Of a DNA stretch of 64,000 bases, positions 11,109 through 22,000 are shown one piece after another (position 1 is the stretch's first letter; each line of letters starts with the position of its first letter). The position numbers were made by a program, and so were the translations under genes. Where the stretch lies: assembly GCF_041146795.1 (NCBI RefSeq), contig NC_135172.1, forward strand, positions 12,762,137-12,826,136, given 5' to 3'. Under the pieces are notes generated by a model that saw only the letters and a program-made list of their open reading frames with translations, was not told the DNA's origin and made no database searches. This stretch comes from Maylandia zebra (Eukaryota; Chordata; Actinopteri; Cichliformes; Cichlidae).

Positions 11109-11605
11109 GTCAGCTGTTTTGCGGCAGTCCAGACGTTGATTTGAGAAGAAGCCACGGCATGGAGATCACCTGAGAAGGTGCCAGGAGAAAGAGCCAGGCC
11201 TTTGCTTGTGAAAATAGAGCACGCAGAAGCAATGGACCCAGCTATGTCCTGACAAAATTAGGCACATATTCAGTAAACATGGCATCCTTCAATTGCTCTC
11301 TTAGGCACCCCAGACGTGTAGTCATCCAGGATCCTGTCTGAGTACCGCCAATGACTGATGCGTCTGACAAATGCTGATTGCTTTGCAAGAGGATCGGGAT
11401 TGGAGGGACAGCGGATTTCACCGGGAATGGGACAACAGCAGAAATAGCTTCAAACATCAAACATTACTGCATGAAAAGCACAAAGAGTGGACACATTTCA
11501 TTGTTTGGAACACTGCTTTTCACTTCAGCTCTTTGCATGTAAAAACTTTGCTCTTCTCCACAGCTGGCTGACGGACACGCAAAAGCGCAAGAGTGGCCAC
11601 AGACC
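11109..11605. other. No gene recognised
   Basis: Sequence between tRNA-Ser and the second copy of the 150 bp repeat. No exon, tRNA or named repeat was seen. Confidence 0.4.
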
Positions 11606-11755
11606 CACTATGCCGGCCTTTGTACACTCTCTCCATCTAATGATAGAGAGGAAGGATACATTCACTACTTCTAGCCTCCACTATTCAAATTCAGTATTTT
11701 CACAGCGTCCTAAAAGCTTCCTGAAAAGCCTTTACACTATTTTCCAAAACGCTGC
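11606..11755 (+). repeat. 150 bp direct repeat, copy 2
   Basis: Partner of 9522-9671. It ends just before the Gypsy fossil begins, so it could be a fragment of an older element or a duplication scar. Confidence 0.9.
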
Positions 11756-13021
11756 TGTGCTGCCCCTTTAATCCTCCTCAGTTCCCTCAGTTTGAGATCC
11801 TTCCTGGGCTTGGTGTCATGGTACTCCAAGTTTTGCCAAACTTTGCAACTGTTGTAGCCCCTATGTGTGGCTGTGCTAACGACAAGAACACTTTCACATG
11901 GACTTCAGGTGCACAAGCGAGCTTTGAAGAAGTAAAAAAACTCCTGGTGAATAGTCCTGCACTGGCACTGTTTGACCCTGCCTTGCGTGTTGTGATCTCT
12001 ACTGATGCAAGTGACTATGGGCTTGGTGCTGTATTTGCTCAAGTGCAACCTGATGGCACAGAAAAACCTGTGGCGTTTGCTTACCGCACACTGTCTGCAA
12101 CAGATCAAAAGTACTCAACTGTTGAAAAAGAAGCTTATGCTTGTGTGTGGGCTGCAGAGAAATGGAGAACGTATTTGTGGGGCCGACGTTTCACTCTGCG
12201 GACAGACCACCAAGCTCTGACAACGCTGCTGAGCACCAAAGGGTTTAATAGGGTTGGCATGCGCATCGCCCGCTGGTCTGCCCGCCTCCTGTGTTTTGAC
12301 TATGATGTTATTTGCCGCCCAGGTTCTCAGAACTATACAGCTGACTGTCTCTCTCGCCTGCCCCTGCCCGTTTCTTCCCATTCCACATCAGATTCAGATC
12401 ATGAAATGGTAGCCCAAGTTTCTGCTGCCATGTCCTCACTTCCAGTTGCGGGCTTTGACTCTGCCTGTTCAACTTGCCCTGAACTGGTTGCTTTGCGTTC
12501 ACAAATACAAAGTGGCTGGCCTGCCTCAATCAAAGCACTTGATGTCACGCTTGCACCTTACTACAAAATCCGTAATGAACTCTCAACCCTAAGTGATTAT
12601 GTTCTCAGAGGCTCAAGGCTCATTGCACCACTTTCAGTGAGACCTAAACTGATTGCACTGGCACATGAAAGTCACCATTGTGCGCACAAAACAAAGATTA
12701 AGAGATCTCTACTGGTGGCCAAAAATGGACTCACAAGTTCAGTCTGCCATAACCTCATGCCTCCTTTGCCAGTCCAATGACAAAACTGCACATACTAATC
12801 CTGCTCCTCTCCAACCCGTCCCACTGCCTGATGGACCGTGGAAAAAACTTGGTCTTGACATTGTTGGGCCTTTTGATACTGCAATACCTGCTTGTAGATA
12901 CGTCATAACATTGACTGACTACTACTCCAAATGGCCTGAGCTTGCCTTTTCACCTTATGCTACTACTGATGATGTCATTCAGTTCCTCTCATCTGTCTTT
13001 AGTCGTCATGGCAACCCAGAG

Positions 13022-13345
13022 AACATCAGAATCAGAATCAGAATCAGAATACTTTATTGATCCCTGGGGGAAATTATTTTTTGTTACAGTGCTCCATTTT
13101 AAACCAACATTAAGACAAGACAGACAATACGCTAACTAAGAATAGTACAATATATACATATATATACATACATACATACGTCACTTATAAATAAATATTT
13201 GGAAAAGAAACATGTGTAGTTGTAGCAGCAAACAGTGTGTTAAGTGGATGCGTTGTACAGGGAGATGGCCACAGGCAGGAATGATTTCCTGTGTCGTTCA
13301 GTGGTGCTTTTCGGTAATCTCAGTCTCTCACTGAACGAGCTCCTG
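13022..13345 (-). mobile_element. Short non-LTR repeat inserted in the Gypsy fossil
   Basis: It begins with tandem ATCAGA units and continues ACTTTATTGATCCCTGGGG, a tail typical of teleost SINE or LINE 3' ends read in reverse. It interrupts the integrase region. The far boundary is estimated from where Gypsy-like sequence resumes. Confidence 0.65.
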
Positions 13346-14011
13346 TGACTGACCAACATGTCATGGAGTGGGTGGGAGGTGTTATCCAACATTGTCTTAT
13401 CATAACTGACAATGGTGCACAGTTCACCTCTGTAATGTTCACCTCATTCCTCCAGAATAGAGGCATCTCCCACAGCAGAACATCTGTCTACTACCCAGCT
13501 GCAAACGGAGCAATCGAACGGTTTCATCGTGCCCTCCGCACCTGTATCCAGACATCAATCCAGCAGTCGAAACCATGGAAGGCGACTGTGCTGGATTGGC
13601 TTCAAGTTTACTGTGCAACACCGCATGCAACTACTTCCCTCTACTTCCCTCTCCCTAAGAACTCCTGTGTGGCAGGAAGATGCGTACTATACTGGATGTA
13701 CTCCCTTTGCCTCCTGCTGTGTCTCCACTGGATACGTTGCACGTCACTCAGTTCAGAAATATCAGTTGAAAATGCAACGTTACACTGATGGTAGGCGTCA
13801 CGCACGGAAACCTTCTTTTCTACCAGGAGAGAGTGTGAGGATAAGGAAACCCCACCATGTTCCCAAAGGACATCCCAGATTTACCCCTCCTGTAACAGTA
13901 ACAAAAGCCAAAGGCTTGAATGCCTTCTTGCTGAGTGATGGAAAGAGTTGGAATGCCACTCATCTAGCACGCTGTCGCCCAGTGACTGAAAAGAACGCTG
14001 ACACTGTGTAA

Positions 14012-14236
14012 AAGTAAGTAAAGTGAGCTTGTTAGTCCCCATAGGGAAATAATTCCTCTGCATTTAACCCATTCACCCAGTGAAGCAGTGGGCAGCCACC
14101 AGTGCAGCGCCTGGGGAGCAGTGTGTAGGGACGGTACCTTGCTCAGGGGTACCTCAGGGTAGCCGTTCAGTGGAGTCGAACCCCCGACCTTCCGATCATG
14201 GGGCCACCACTCTACCTACTGAGCTGCTAGGCTGCA
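14012..14236. mobile_element. SINE-like teleost repeat
   Basis: Contains blocks widely repeated in fish genomes: GCATTTAACCCATTCACC, GAAGCAGTGGGCAGCC and a tRNA-like GTCGAACCCCCGACC stretch. It lies between the integrase end and the LTR of the Gypsy fossil. Orientation was not settled. Confidence 0.6.
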
Positions 14237-14638
14237 CCACACTCAGACTGGCTCACCTACTGCCAGAAGACTGCCACGCGTCAAGTACAAGCCTCGCTGG
14301 CACAAAGACTATATTGTAGCATAATAGGTTGCTTGAAAAAGAACATTAGAGAAATGTTATTACTTGTTCTATCTTGAGTTTAAAAAGAACTGATTTTCTG
14401 CCACCAATGCACTAAGAAAAAATTGTCATGGAAAAACTGGAATAATAATTTCTTTTCATTTTACGTAGGAGTGCAATATAGTTTCAGGCTTATTAAACTT
14501 TGCTAGTTGTAGTATTCTGATGGTATAACTATTGCGACATTTAAGTTCACAAGTGTATGTGTGACTTGCTAAACAGTGAATTACTTTATTTCTGTACTAC
14601 GCTATTTGGTGAACTCTTTTCATAAAGAGAGAGGAGAT

Positions 14639-14859
14639 GTTGTCCTGTAATGATCGTACCATATTGCACCACTAGAGGGTGGTGTCGTGAAATAAGAGTA
14701 AAGTGGAGTTGGAAAAGTTTTAGAGTTAGAGTATAGTTAGATGGCTAACTGATAACTTGTTGTGTCTCCCTGTTACCTCTACGATGTAAAGTCTGTGCTG
14801 AATTCATTAAAGAGCACTGTTCCTTTATGAGGACTGGTTTATTACCGGCCGCTACTACA
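14639..14859 (+). repeat. 3' LTR of the Gypsy fossil
   Basis: A 221 bp segment that starts TGTTGTCC and ends CTACA. It follows directly on a purine-rich tract (AAAGAGAGAGGAGA) typical of a plus-strand primer site, and contains an ATTAAA poly(A) signal. Confidence 0.7.
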
Positions 14860-15031
14860 CTGTTCTTTAAGGATGTCTGCATTTCACACAACTGTCTAAT
14901 AGGATAAAATAATTGACATTGTATACCCAAAGGTCAAGTCTGGATAAACGTGTATATGATCTCCAACTTGAGTGCAAAGCCAAGGCATATAATTGTGGTG
15001 TGTTGCTCTAATTTGTTTCCTCTCTGTGCAG

Positions 15032-16300
15032 GGGGATGACTGAAGGGATCACCTTGCTAATCCTTGCTGTCCAAACTGGCCTCATTGAGCTGCAGGTCAT
15101 CCACAGAGCCTTCCTCCTCTCTATCATCCTCTTTATTGTTGTTGCTTCCATCCTGCAGTCCATGCTGGAGATAGCTGAGTCCTAGCCCTGGGAGCATGTA
15201 GAGGCAATTAAGATAATATACCAAAGACTTTTTTCATGTGTTTATTTTTAAGAAAACTCTGTGTCCCACTGTTTGTTTTATTTTTTACTGATCATAAACA
15301 ACTATTAATAACTATGGGCAGTTAGTTAATTATCACAGAATTCATTATCTATGGTCATCAGTACAACTCATGCTAACATCATAAGTTAAGTAATACTACG
15401 GTGTACTGTCCTTCTTTCTTCATTCTTAAACAGGCAGTTTGTCTTTTTGACATCAATAAATGTAATCTGACTGAATGTGTGTTTGCAAAGCCTGTTATCA
15501 ACCTGACTGCTTTCTCATACGCTGGTTTTGCTGCCCGTCCCGTAGGAGTTTGTGGAAGCACTTCCGTGCAGTTTCTCTCTGTCCCTTCCTGCTGATCTTT
15601 CCAGCGTACATGGCTTTTATGATCTGCCAGTTCTTCCACACGGACTTCTGGCTTCTCATCATCATCTCCTCCTCAATCCTCACCTCTCTCCAGGTAACAC
15701 ACAACCGCATCGCAGTGTGCAAAAACATTAAATTAAATAGTTTAAACTTGCTCTACCCAAACAGTTCAGGCCAATAATAATTAAACATGTATATTTGCTT
15801 GTTTTTTAATTCCATAATAACTCTGAAACACTCTACCGCCAGGTGCTTGGCACTCTGTTGACCTGTTGTTCTCTTCATGGTGGAGGAGTTTCATAAAGCT
15901 CCAGTGGAGAACATGGATGAAGTCATATATTGTGTAAATGGGACCTACAGATTGCTGGAGTTTCTGGTATGTGTCACACACACGTACAGCAACTCTTTGC
16001 TAAGTTCTGACTGTAAACCAACACTGTCATGTAATGCATCAGCACTGTCTCTGCCTCACTGTCAGTGATTTGTTACCTCACCAGGTTGCGGTGTGCTGTG
16101 GTGCATCAGAGAGTGTATTTGGCGAGTGGAGTATGATGGGAAGCACCATCATCTTGGTCCACTCATACTATAACGTCTGGCTCAGAGCCGAGCTGGGCTG
16201 GCAGAGCTTCCTGCTCAGGAGAGATGCTGTAAACAAGATAAAAAGCCTCCCCACAGCTAGCAATACACAGCTGGAGCAGTATAACGACATCTGTGCTATA
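15032..16300 (+). pseudogene. rnf145: rnf145 (RING E3 ligase) duplicate, broken
   Basis: Four exons with introns match the multi-span membrane part of RNF145, a sterol-linked ER ubiquitin ligase: about 15032-15200 (GMTEGITLLILAVQTGLIEL, ASILQSMLEIAES), 15546-15693 (FPAYMAFMICQFFHTDFWLL), 15843-15966 (VNGTYRLLEFL) and 16085 to about 16300 (IILVHSYYNVWLRAELGWQS, RRDAVNKIKSLP). Damage is plain. A short deletion after LEIAE brings a stop into frame at the end of exon 1. An indel near 15860 breaks the frame before MVEEF. The sequence departs from the family right after NDICAI, so the RING zinc ligands are absent. Upstream exons are also missing. Because introns are kept this is a duplicated, not a retroposed, copy. 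RNF139 is a less likely relative. Confidence 0.88.
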
Positions 16301-16364
16301 CCTTGTGTGTCACCTCTGACACCAAGAACTGCAGCAAGCGTTTGGTGCTAGAGGTCACATTTTG

Positions 16365-16620
16365 AGTTTGTGAAGATATTTAAGGTAGACACACGTAATT
16401 AGCGGCAGCTGTGTTGTTGATCGGGAGGAAGCAAACAGTTTGTGACCGCTGCGCTGCTGTTAAATCCTAGAAATAAAGAATCTGAAGGACAAGATGAGTA
16501 AGGCTGGAGTTATTGGACTGTATCAAGTTTAATAAATTCATGCATACCAGTGACATTGCGTCACCCCTGCCAACGAACACCCCAGTGGTTTCAAGCCTGG
16601 GCTTAGCCTCTACAGGAGAG
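16365..16620 (+). repeat. Interspersed repeat, copy 2
   Basis: Partner of 6120-6375. It begins within about 70 bp of where the rnf145 copy loses similarity, so it may lie at the break that removed the RING exon. Confidence 0.7.
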
Positions 16621-16840
16621 GTTTCAGCCATGTGTGTCCATCACAAGCCCACCACCATGATCTCAGGCCTTGAGGCAACAATCATGAAAACTAATCTTAA
16701 CTGAGAGTGTTGGATGTCCTCATTGTTGCAGAGCACATGGACAGCATACTCACCTGGTTCTGTGGGCCAGCAGCACATGTCACACCATTCATCACCCTTG
16801 TCATCACATTCAATCTTGGTCTGAGAGAAACCTGAAGACA

Positions 16841-17404
16841 GAAACGTTCAATGATAAAAACACACAGTGGAATAAAATTGTGAGAAGTCATCAGTTGATG
16901 CAGTTTAAGGACACTTGTTGTTCTGTGCAGTCTCACCTGGAGCTTGCGCTTCTAGTTCATGCCATCATCACCAAAGATTCTTCAATTAATAGTTTAAAGA
17001 TGTCCATGAATGCACTGCTAACTGCTCTTCACCCTGATAAAAATCAACATGCATTTAGAATAAGAAACACTTTTACAAAACCAAAAGCTTCACTGTACTT
17101 AGTGATTTATATGTCTAAGAAACAGGTTCAGTTTGTAACTGAGAGAGCGGCTCAGTGGTGCTGAATTATATTTCCAATAGAAACACAATTTCATATGTTG
17201 TAGTAACAACACACTGCCACAAGATGGCAGCCTAGGCCTACTTTACCATGCTGTTCCAGTCAAAAAGAAAAAGTGACAGAGCCTTGAAAGAGTGACAGAG
17301 ACACTTTTTATGAACTCATCTGTAATGTGTCACCTTTTCTGTAGAATGAAGAAGTGCTTCCCTTCTTTTAAAGTAAATACAGGCTTACAAAGATCCTCTA
17401 AACA
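16841..17404 (+). repeat. 564 bp segment duplicated at 53689-54251
   Basis: Same orientation, offset 36.85 kb, roughly 97 percent alike by eye with one single-base length difference. It has no open frame of note and no transposon-type ends that I can see. Its partner sits in the arm-B-only block. It contains a CTCF-like motif at 17217-17230. Confidence 0.9.
17217..17230 (+). promoter_or_regulatory. CTCF-like motif
   Basis: CCACAAGATGGCAG agrees with the vertebrate CTCF core (CCASYAGRKGGCRS) at 13 of 14 positions. It is present in both copies of the 564 bp repeat. Binding is not shown. Confidence 0.4.
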
Positions 17405-17577
17405 AAAAATCCTTGCCTGCAGAGAGCAAATTCTCTTAAATAAATGGGGGTAAGCGTAAGCTGAAGCCATCTGATGTTTATGTTCATGAATATAACACAC
17501 TGAAACATTTTGTCTTTGTTTTTATTGTTTATTAAAATACTTTTAAATGTCTAGTTTTAGTTTAAGAACCATCTAGT

Positions 17578-17590
17578 CCAGCAGGTGGCG
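17578..17590 (+). promoter_or_regulatory. CTCF-like motif upstream of the zinc-finger gene
   Basis: CCAGCAGGTGGCG matches the CTCF core consensus fully. It sits in a teleost repeat-like stretch (GGTGGCGGTAATGCACC followed by GAAGAAGAAG) often seen just before fish zinc-finger genes; the promoter of the gene at 19030-26815 may lie close by. Confidence 0.4.
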
Positions 17591-17639
17591 GTAATGCACC
17601 TTAAAGCTCTAACCGCCAAAGAAAAACCCCAAAGAAGAA

Positions 17640-19029
17640 GAAGCCGCGAAGTTCCCGCTTCATTGCGTTTGTGTTTTAGTTTATTTTTCTTCCTCATCTA
17701 AAGTGAAGCACTAAGGTAACTTTGATCTGAGTTCAGTCAATCTTGAATTTAGCTCCTGAGTGAAGTTTTCTGTTGCTCTCCTCGGTCTCTGTTGTCAGTT
17801 ATTTGTGAACCAGTTGAAAGAAAAAGCCTCTACATCAAGTCAAGCTGCTATAAACTAATTTACAAGAAAATATTAACAAATGCTAATGAAACACAGAGAA
17901 GAAAACAGTGTTATTATTAGAAGAAAGCTTTTAAATTAGCTAAGTGTAATCAGAGTTTCTATTATTTTATTAGTCTGTTACTAAGCGCTAGTTAGCATCT
18001 CTGTCACTGTGTGGCACCTGCATAGTTTTTGAATGCAGCATGCTATCCAAGCTAGCTAGCTAACGCCAGCCATCATCAATATAAGGTCACTTCCAGCGCC
18101 AAAAAATCCAAATATGTTGGCGGTAAAAGTGCTATAATGAAATCAATTTAAAAGAAAGGTAAAAAATAAATGTATTCCAGACTAAAACACAGCTGCCTTT
18201 GTCTTATCAGCAAAGTTGTGTCAGCCCACAGGGCATGTGATTGTAAAAACTGGCCTCACTCTGAGAGGCCTGTTGTTAGAATCATTTCAAAGATAATTTG
18301 ATAAATTCTGATCAGTATTCAGTAAATGAGCCTGATTAACTGTTAGCAAAATAATAATGATAGGCCAGAGATACCAGAGATTCATTTTTAAAACAAATAC
18401 AGCCTCGAACCCCAAGAGGGGATCTGTGTTTTAAAAGTACTGCAGAGTTTTTAAAATAGAATAGAATAGTCTTTTATTGTCTTTGTACATATTCAACTAA
18501 ATTGTGGGTGCTCCACACCAACCGTGCATGGAAAACAATATAAATAGTAAGACAGTAAGAATAAATTAGAGGACAGGTTGCAGAATGCTTGAAAGTAGTG
18601 CAATGGACTTGATATAAGTAGAGAATCGGAGTGTGACTGAGTGATGAGGGTTACTCAGATCATGGCTCAGATTTCTACACCCACTCAGATAGGATAATCT
18701 TCCACGGCACACCTGATCAGTTCTCACGGCACACGTATATATGCCGCGGCACAGTGGTTGGGAAACACTGTACTCGTTTATGCAGGTCCATCGATTGTTC
18801 TGTTTTTGTTCTTTGCCAGGGCTTTTTTTAAAGAGGAATTGCTCTCCTGGTACTGGTGTGCCATACTGCTGAATTTGGTATCGGTGCTCAAACCTTTTGT
18901 GTATGTTTTAAACAAGTTGCTCACCCAGGGAAGCTAAAATTTGTTGTTTGTGCTCTCAGATGAACATATGAGACACTTTGACTCTTCAGTGCAGTGTGGA
19001 GCCTAACAAAGTTCTGTTTTGTGTCCCAG
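17640..19029. other. Upstream region of the zinc-finger gene with repeat pieces
   Basis: Contains a tail-like repeat at about 18450-18640 (AGAATAGAATAGTC, then TTTATTGTC) and a hAT-like end at about 18700-18772 (CACGGCACAC, then AGTGGTTGGGAAACACTG). A non-coding first exon probably lies here, but I cannot place it. Confidence 0.45.
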
Positions 19030-22000
19030 CTGATCAGCAGGAGGAGAAGAGTCTGACGGAGCAGCAGGGGAACATTTACGCTACTTGGACTCAGCTCAGC
19101 CACTGCAGAGAAAACAATGAGTTCGACAAAGAAGGTGACAGATACTAGTGTTAAGAAATACTCCATTAACCCTTTAAGGCCTATTGGAGCAGGAATGCTC
19201 CGTTTTGCGTAACAATTTTAAAATCCCGGTAGAACTGCACTTAAGCTAACACAATTATTTTATTTAGGAATAGTTGTACTTACATCTTATGCCATCAGCT
19301 TGCCCTAGGTCACGTTTCCTTCCACATATGTATTTGCAGAAATTGCATAAAAAGCACTTGCAGCAAAAAAACATAATATACCAGAAACACGCTTTGCTGT
19401 TCATAGCACTTCCTATGTTGGAATAGATGCCAGCGCGAACTATCACATGTCCAACTTTACCTGCCAAAACCTGCCTTCAGCGACACCTATACTGGTGTTT
19501 TTAAAAGTCATGTTTGACTTTATTCTTTTCTGTATTGTTTCTGGGATGCTTAGAACTCAAACTGCACTGTTGGTAATAGTTTATTTTGATGCACATGCTG
19601 TTTGTTTGCAAATTTGCATTATAATATTTATTTTTGTTTTTCCTCAAAAATGCTCAAAAACAAATTTCCTGTGGTTGGAAACAATGTGCAACTTTTTTAA
19701 ATTTACAGTTTTGAGGGATACAATTTTCTAACTACAAATATGTGTAAAAAACAAAACAAAAACAATTTAAATTTTTTTGTATTTTATTGCAGTTTTTTTG
19801 CACTTTATGTAGTTACTATGGACTTAATGCATAGATATTATTAACATTTGGGATATAATGGTCATATTGATGTATAGCAACTTGAAATGCTCCCCAAAAT
19901 GGCATTAAGGCAGGGCTCTAGACTAACTTTTTGCCGGTACGCCTAACTTTAAAAAGTTAGGTGTACCAGCACAAAAGTTAGGCGCACACAAATTTTATAA
20001 TAATTTATATAATATAATGTGTTTTTCTGGATACACTGTGCTTTTTCAGCATTCAAAGATTGATGACACCGTGTCAGAGCACTGGCTATGAATTTCAGAA
20101 GGATCAGGCCTTAACTTAACAGAAAAGTTAGCAATAGTTCTTTTCCTATTACAGCTACATCCACTTCTGTCGTGCCTAGGCTGCTCACTAGGGCTGGGTA
20201 TCATCACTGATTTCTATAATCCATTCGATTCCGGTTTTCAAAGTCCCGATTCGATTCAAATTAGCCTCAGACAGTCAGAAATATTATAATTCTGATCATT
20301 TATCAGTACTGACTTCTTCAGAATTGTGAACATCACAGCAGATGCCTTTGTGTGAAAGTAACTGAGAATAAAACACAGAAAAACATGAAGGAGATTTTCC
20401 TTGTCTGGCTTTTTATAGCAGATAACCTTCAAAATATTCTACAATGTTCTGCATATAAAGTTTAAATTTCTTCAGTATTGAACAACAGAAAAAATAGGCT
20501 TGCTTGTCCGATGTCATTTAAGTGAAAAAAAGAATAGAAAAAGACAGCAGCCACAGCGCCGTAAACAGCGGTAGACTGGTGGGTAATAAGCGAATGAATA
20601 ATACAGAAAACAGAGATTGGAGACGGGAAACTGTTCTTGAAGTACAGAGAGAGAGAGAGAGAGCTAGCTGTGCATGAAGTGTGATTTTAATAGTCGTGGA
20701 AGCAAAACAGCAAAATTCATTACGACATTGATCAAATGTGAAGCGCAGTTTGCTGCTTCTTTTGCTGCTGGCTCGGTGAATTTTGGTTGGAGAGAGACAA
20801 AACCTGCAGCTCAGAATCAGCGCAAAAAGACGTAATCACAGCGTGGACCGGACGCATCAGGATCGCTAAGCTGAGAAAGCCGAGAAAGACAAAGCTGATT
20901 CTGATGCGTTGGCTCTGTGTTTACGTCTTTGTGTGGAGTCCGTGTACCTGCTCTCATTTGCTGTTTGGTTGTTGTTGAAATGGTTTTGTGAGCTTTAATC
21001 TGAGAATCTGGCGTTTCTGGCAAAACACAGTTATATTTAAAAGTCGATTCAGGATTTAATGAATTGATATCGCTTTATTCAAGCTACTCACCTCCCACTT
21101 CCACCTGCACTTTCAACTGGACCACGGCCAATCAGAGAGGTCCCGCCCCTTACTATCTCTGATTGGTTTAGTCCACGATAGGGGCATAATGTGTGTCTGT
21201 TGTTGACCACAGGGAAGGTTGCAGATTTTTTTTTTTTTTTTTTTTTGCTACCCGAACATTTGGTCGCACAGGTGCAAGCAAATATATTTTTTAGTCGCAC
21301 CACTGAAAAATTTGGTCGCATTTGCGACCAAATTGGTCGCACTCTAGAGCCCTGCATTAAGGGCATGTAAAAATTAGAGATGGACCGATCCGATATCACG
21401 TATCGTATCGGTTCGATACTGACGTAAATTACTGGATCTGATATCGGAGAGAAATAAAAAATGTAATCCGATCCATTAAATTTCAAAAAAGCACCTCACA
21501 AAACTTGCGACATGGCGTAACTCGGCTCATAACCGTAGCACGTCAGAGCAGTGTGCTCATGTGATAGAGCGGCTGTGTGTATTTGTAGCCTCGCTACCAA
21601 TCCGGCATTTCATCTCCGAGGAAGTTATCCCAGAGAGAAGTAAAGCAAGTGTGTAAGTTCGTCTCTGAATGTTTGTAAAGCATTCCTGCGATGGAACATA
21701 TATGGAGCGACTGCCTCTTCTCTCCCCCTCCCTCTCCTGCTGCTACTTCAGTCATGAAATCATGATCAGCTGATCGGCTTTTCTGTCGCGAGTCCGTCTC
21801 TCTTGTTTGTTTATTGCCCACTTCGCGCCAGAAAGAGGAAACCAGCAGCTGAACAACAGCAGCACGTTTAACCTTGATAAGCTGTTGTTAGAATTTATTT
21901 AATATTACTTTCTACACCAGGATCCTTTTCTAGCTGACGGCTGGTAACTGTGCAGGGGCGGATCTAGCAAAGTTTAGCCAGGGTGGCCGATAGGGCATTA

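Larger units (their letters stand above)
11790..14859 (+). mobile_element. Gypsy-type LTR retrotransposon fossil (3' half)
   Basis: Recognisable parts in order are the end of reverse transcriptase, RNase H (about 11950-12330; DASDYGLGAVF and TDHQAL motifs), an integrase region (about 12650-13700), and a 3' LTR at 14639-14859. The 5' half is missing. The element is broken, with several breaks, and carries at least two later insertions (13022-13345 and 14012-14236). Its decay suggests a moderately old copy. Confidence 0.88.

Noticed and set aside
13022-13045. Tandem ATCAGA units considered as a satellite array
   Set aside because: Only a few units, and they form the tail of a retroposed repeat.
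20640-20665. GA repeat considered as a CRISPR or satellite unit
   Set aside because: Simple microsatellite of about six units within a hAT element; no spacers.
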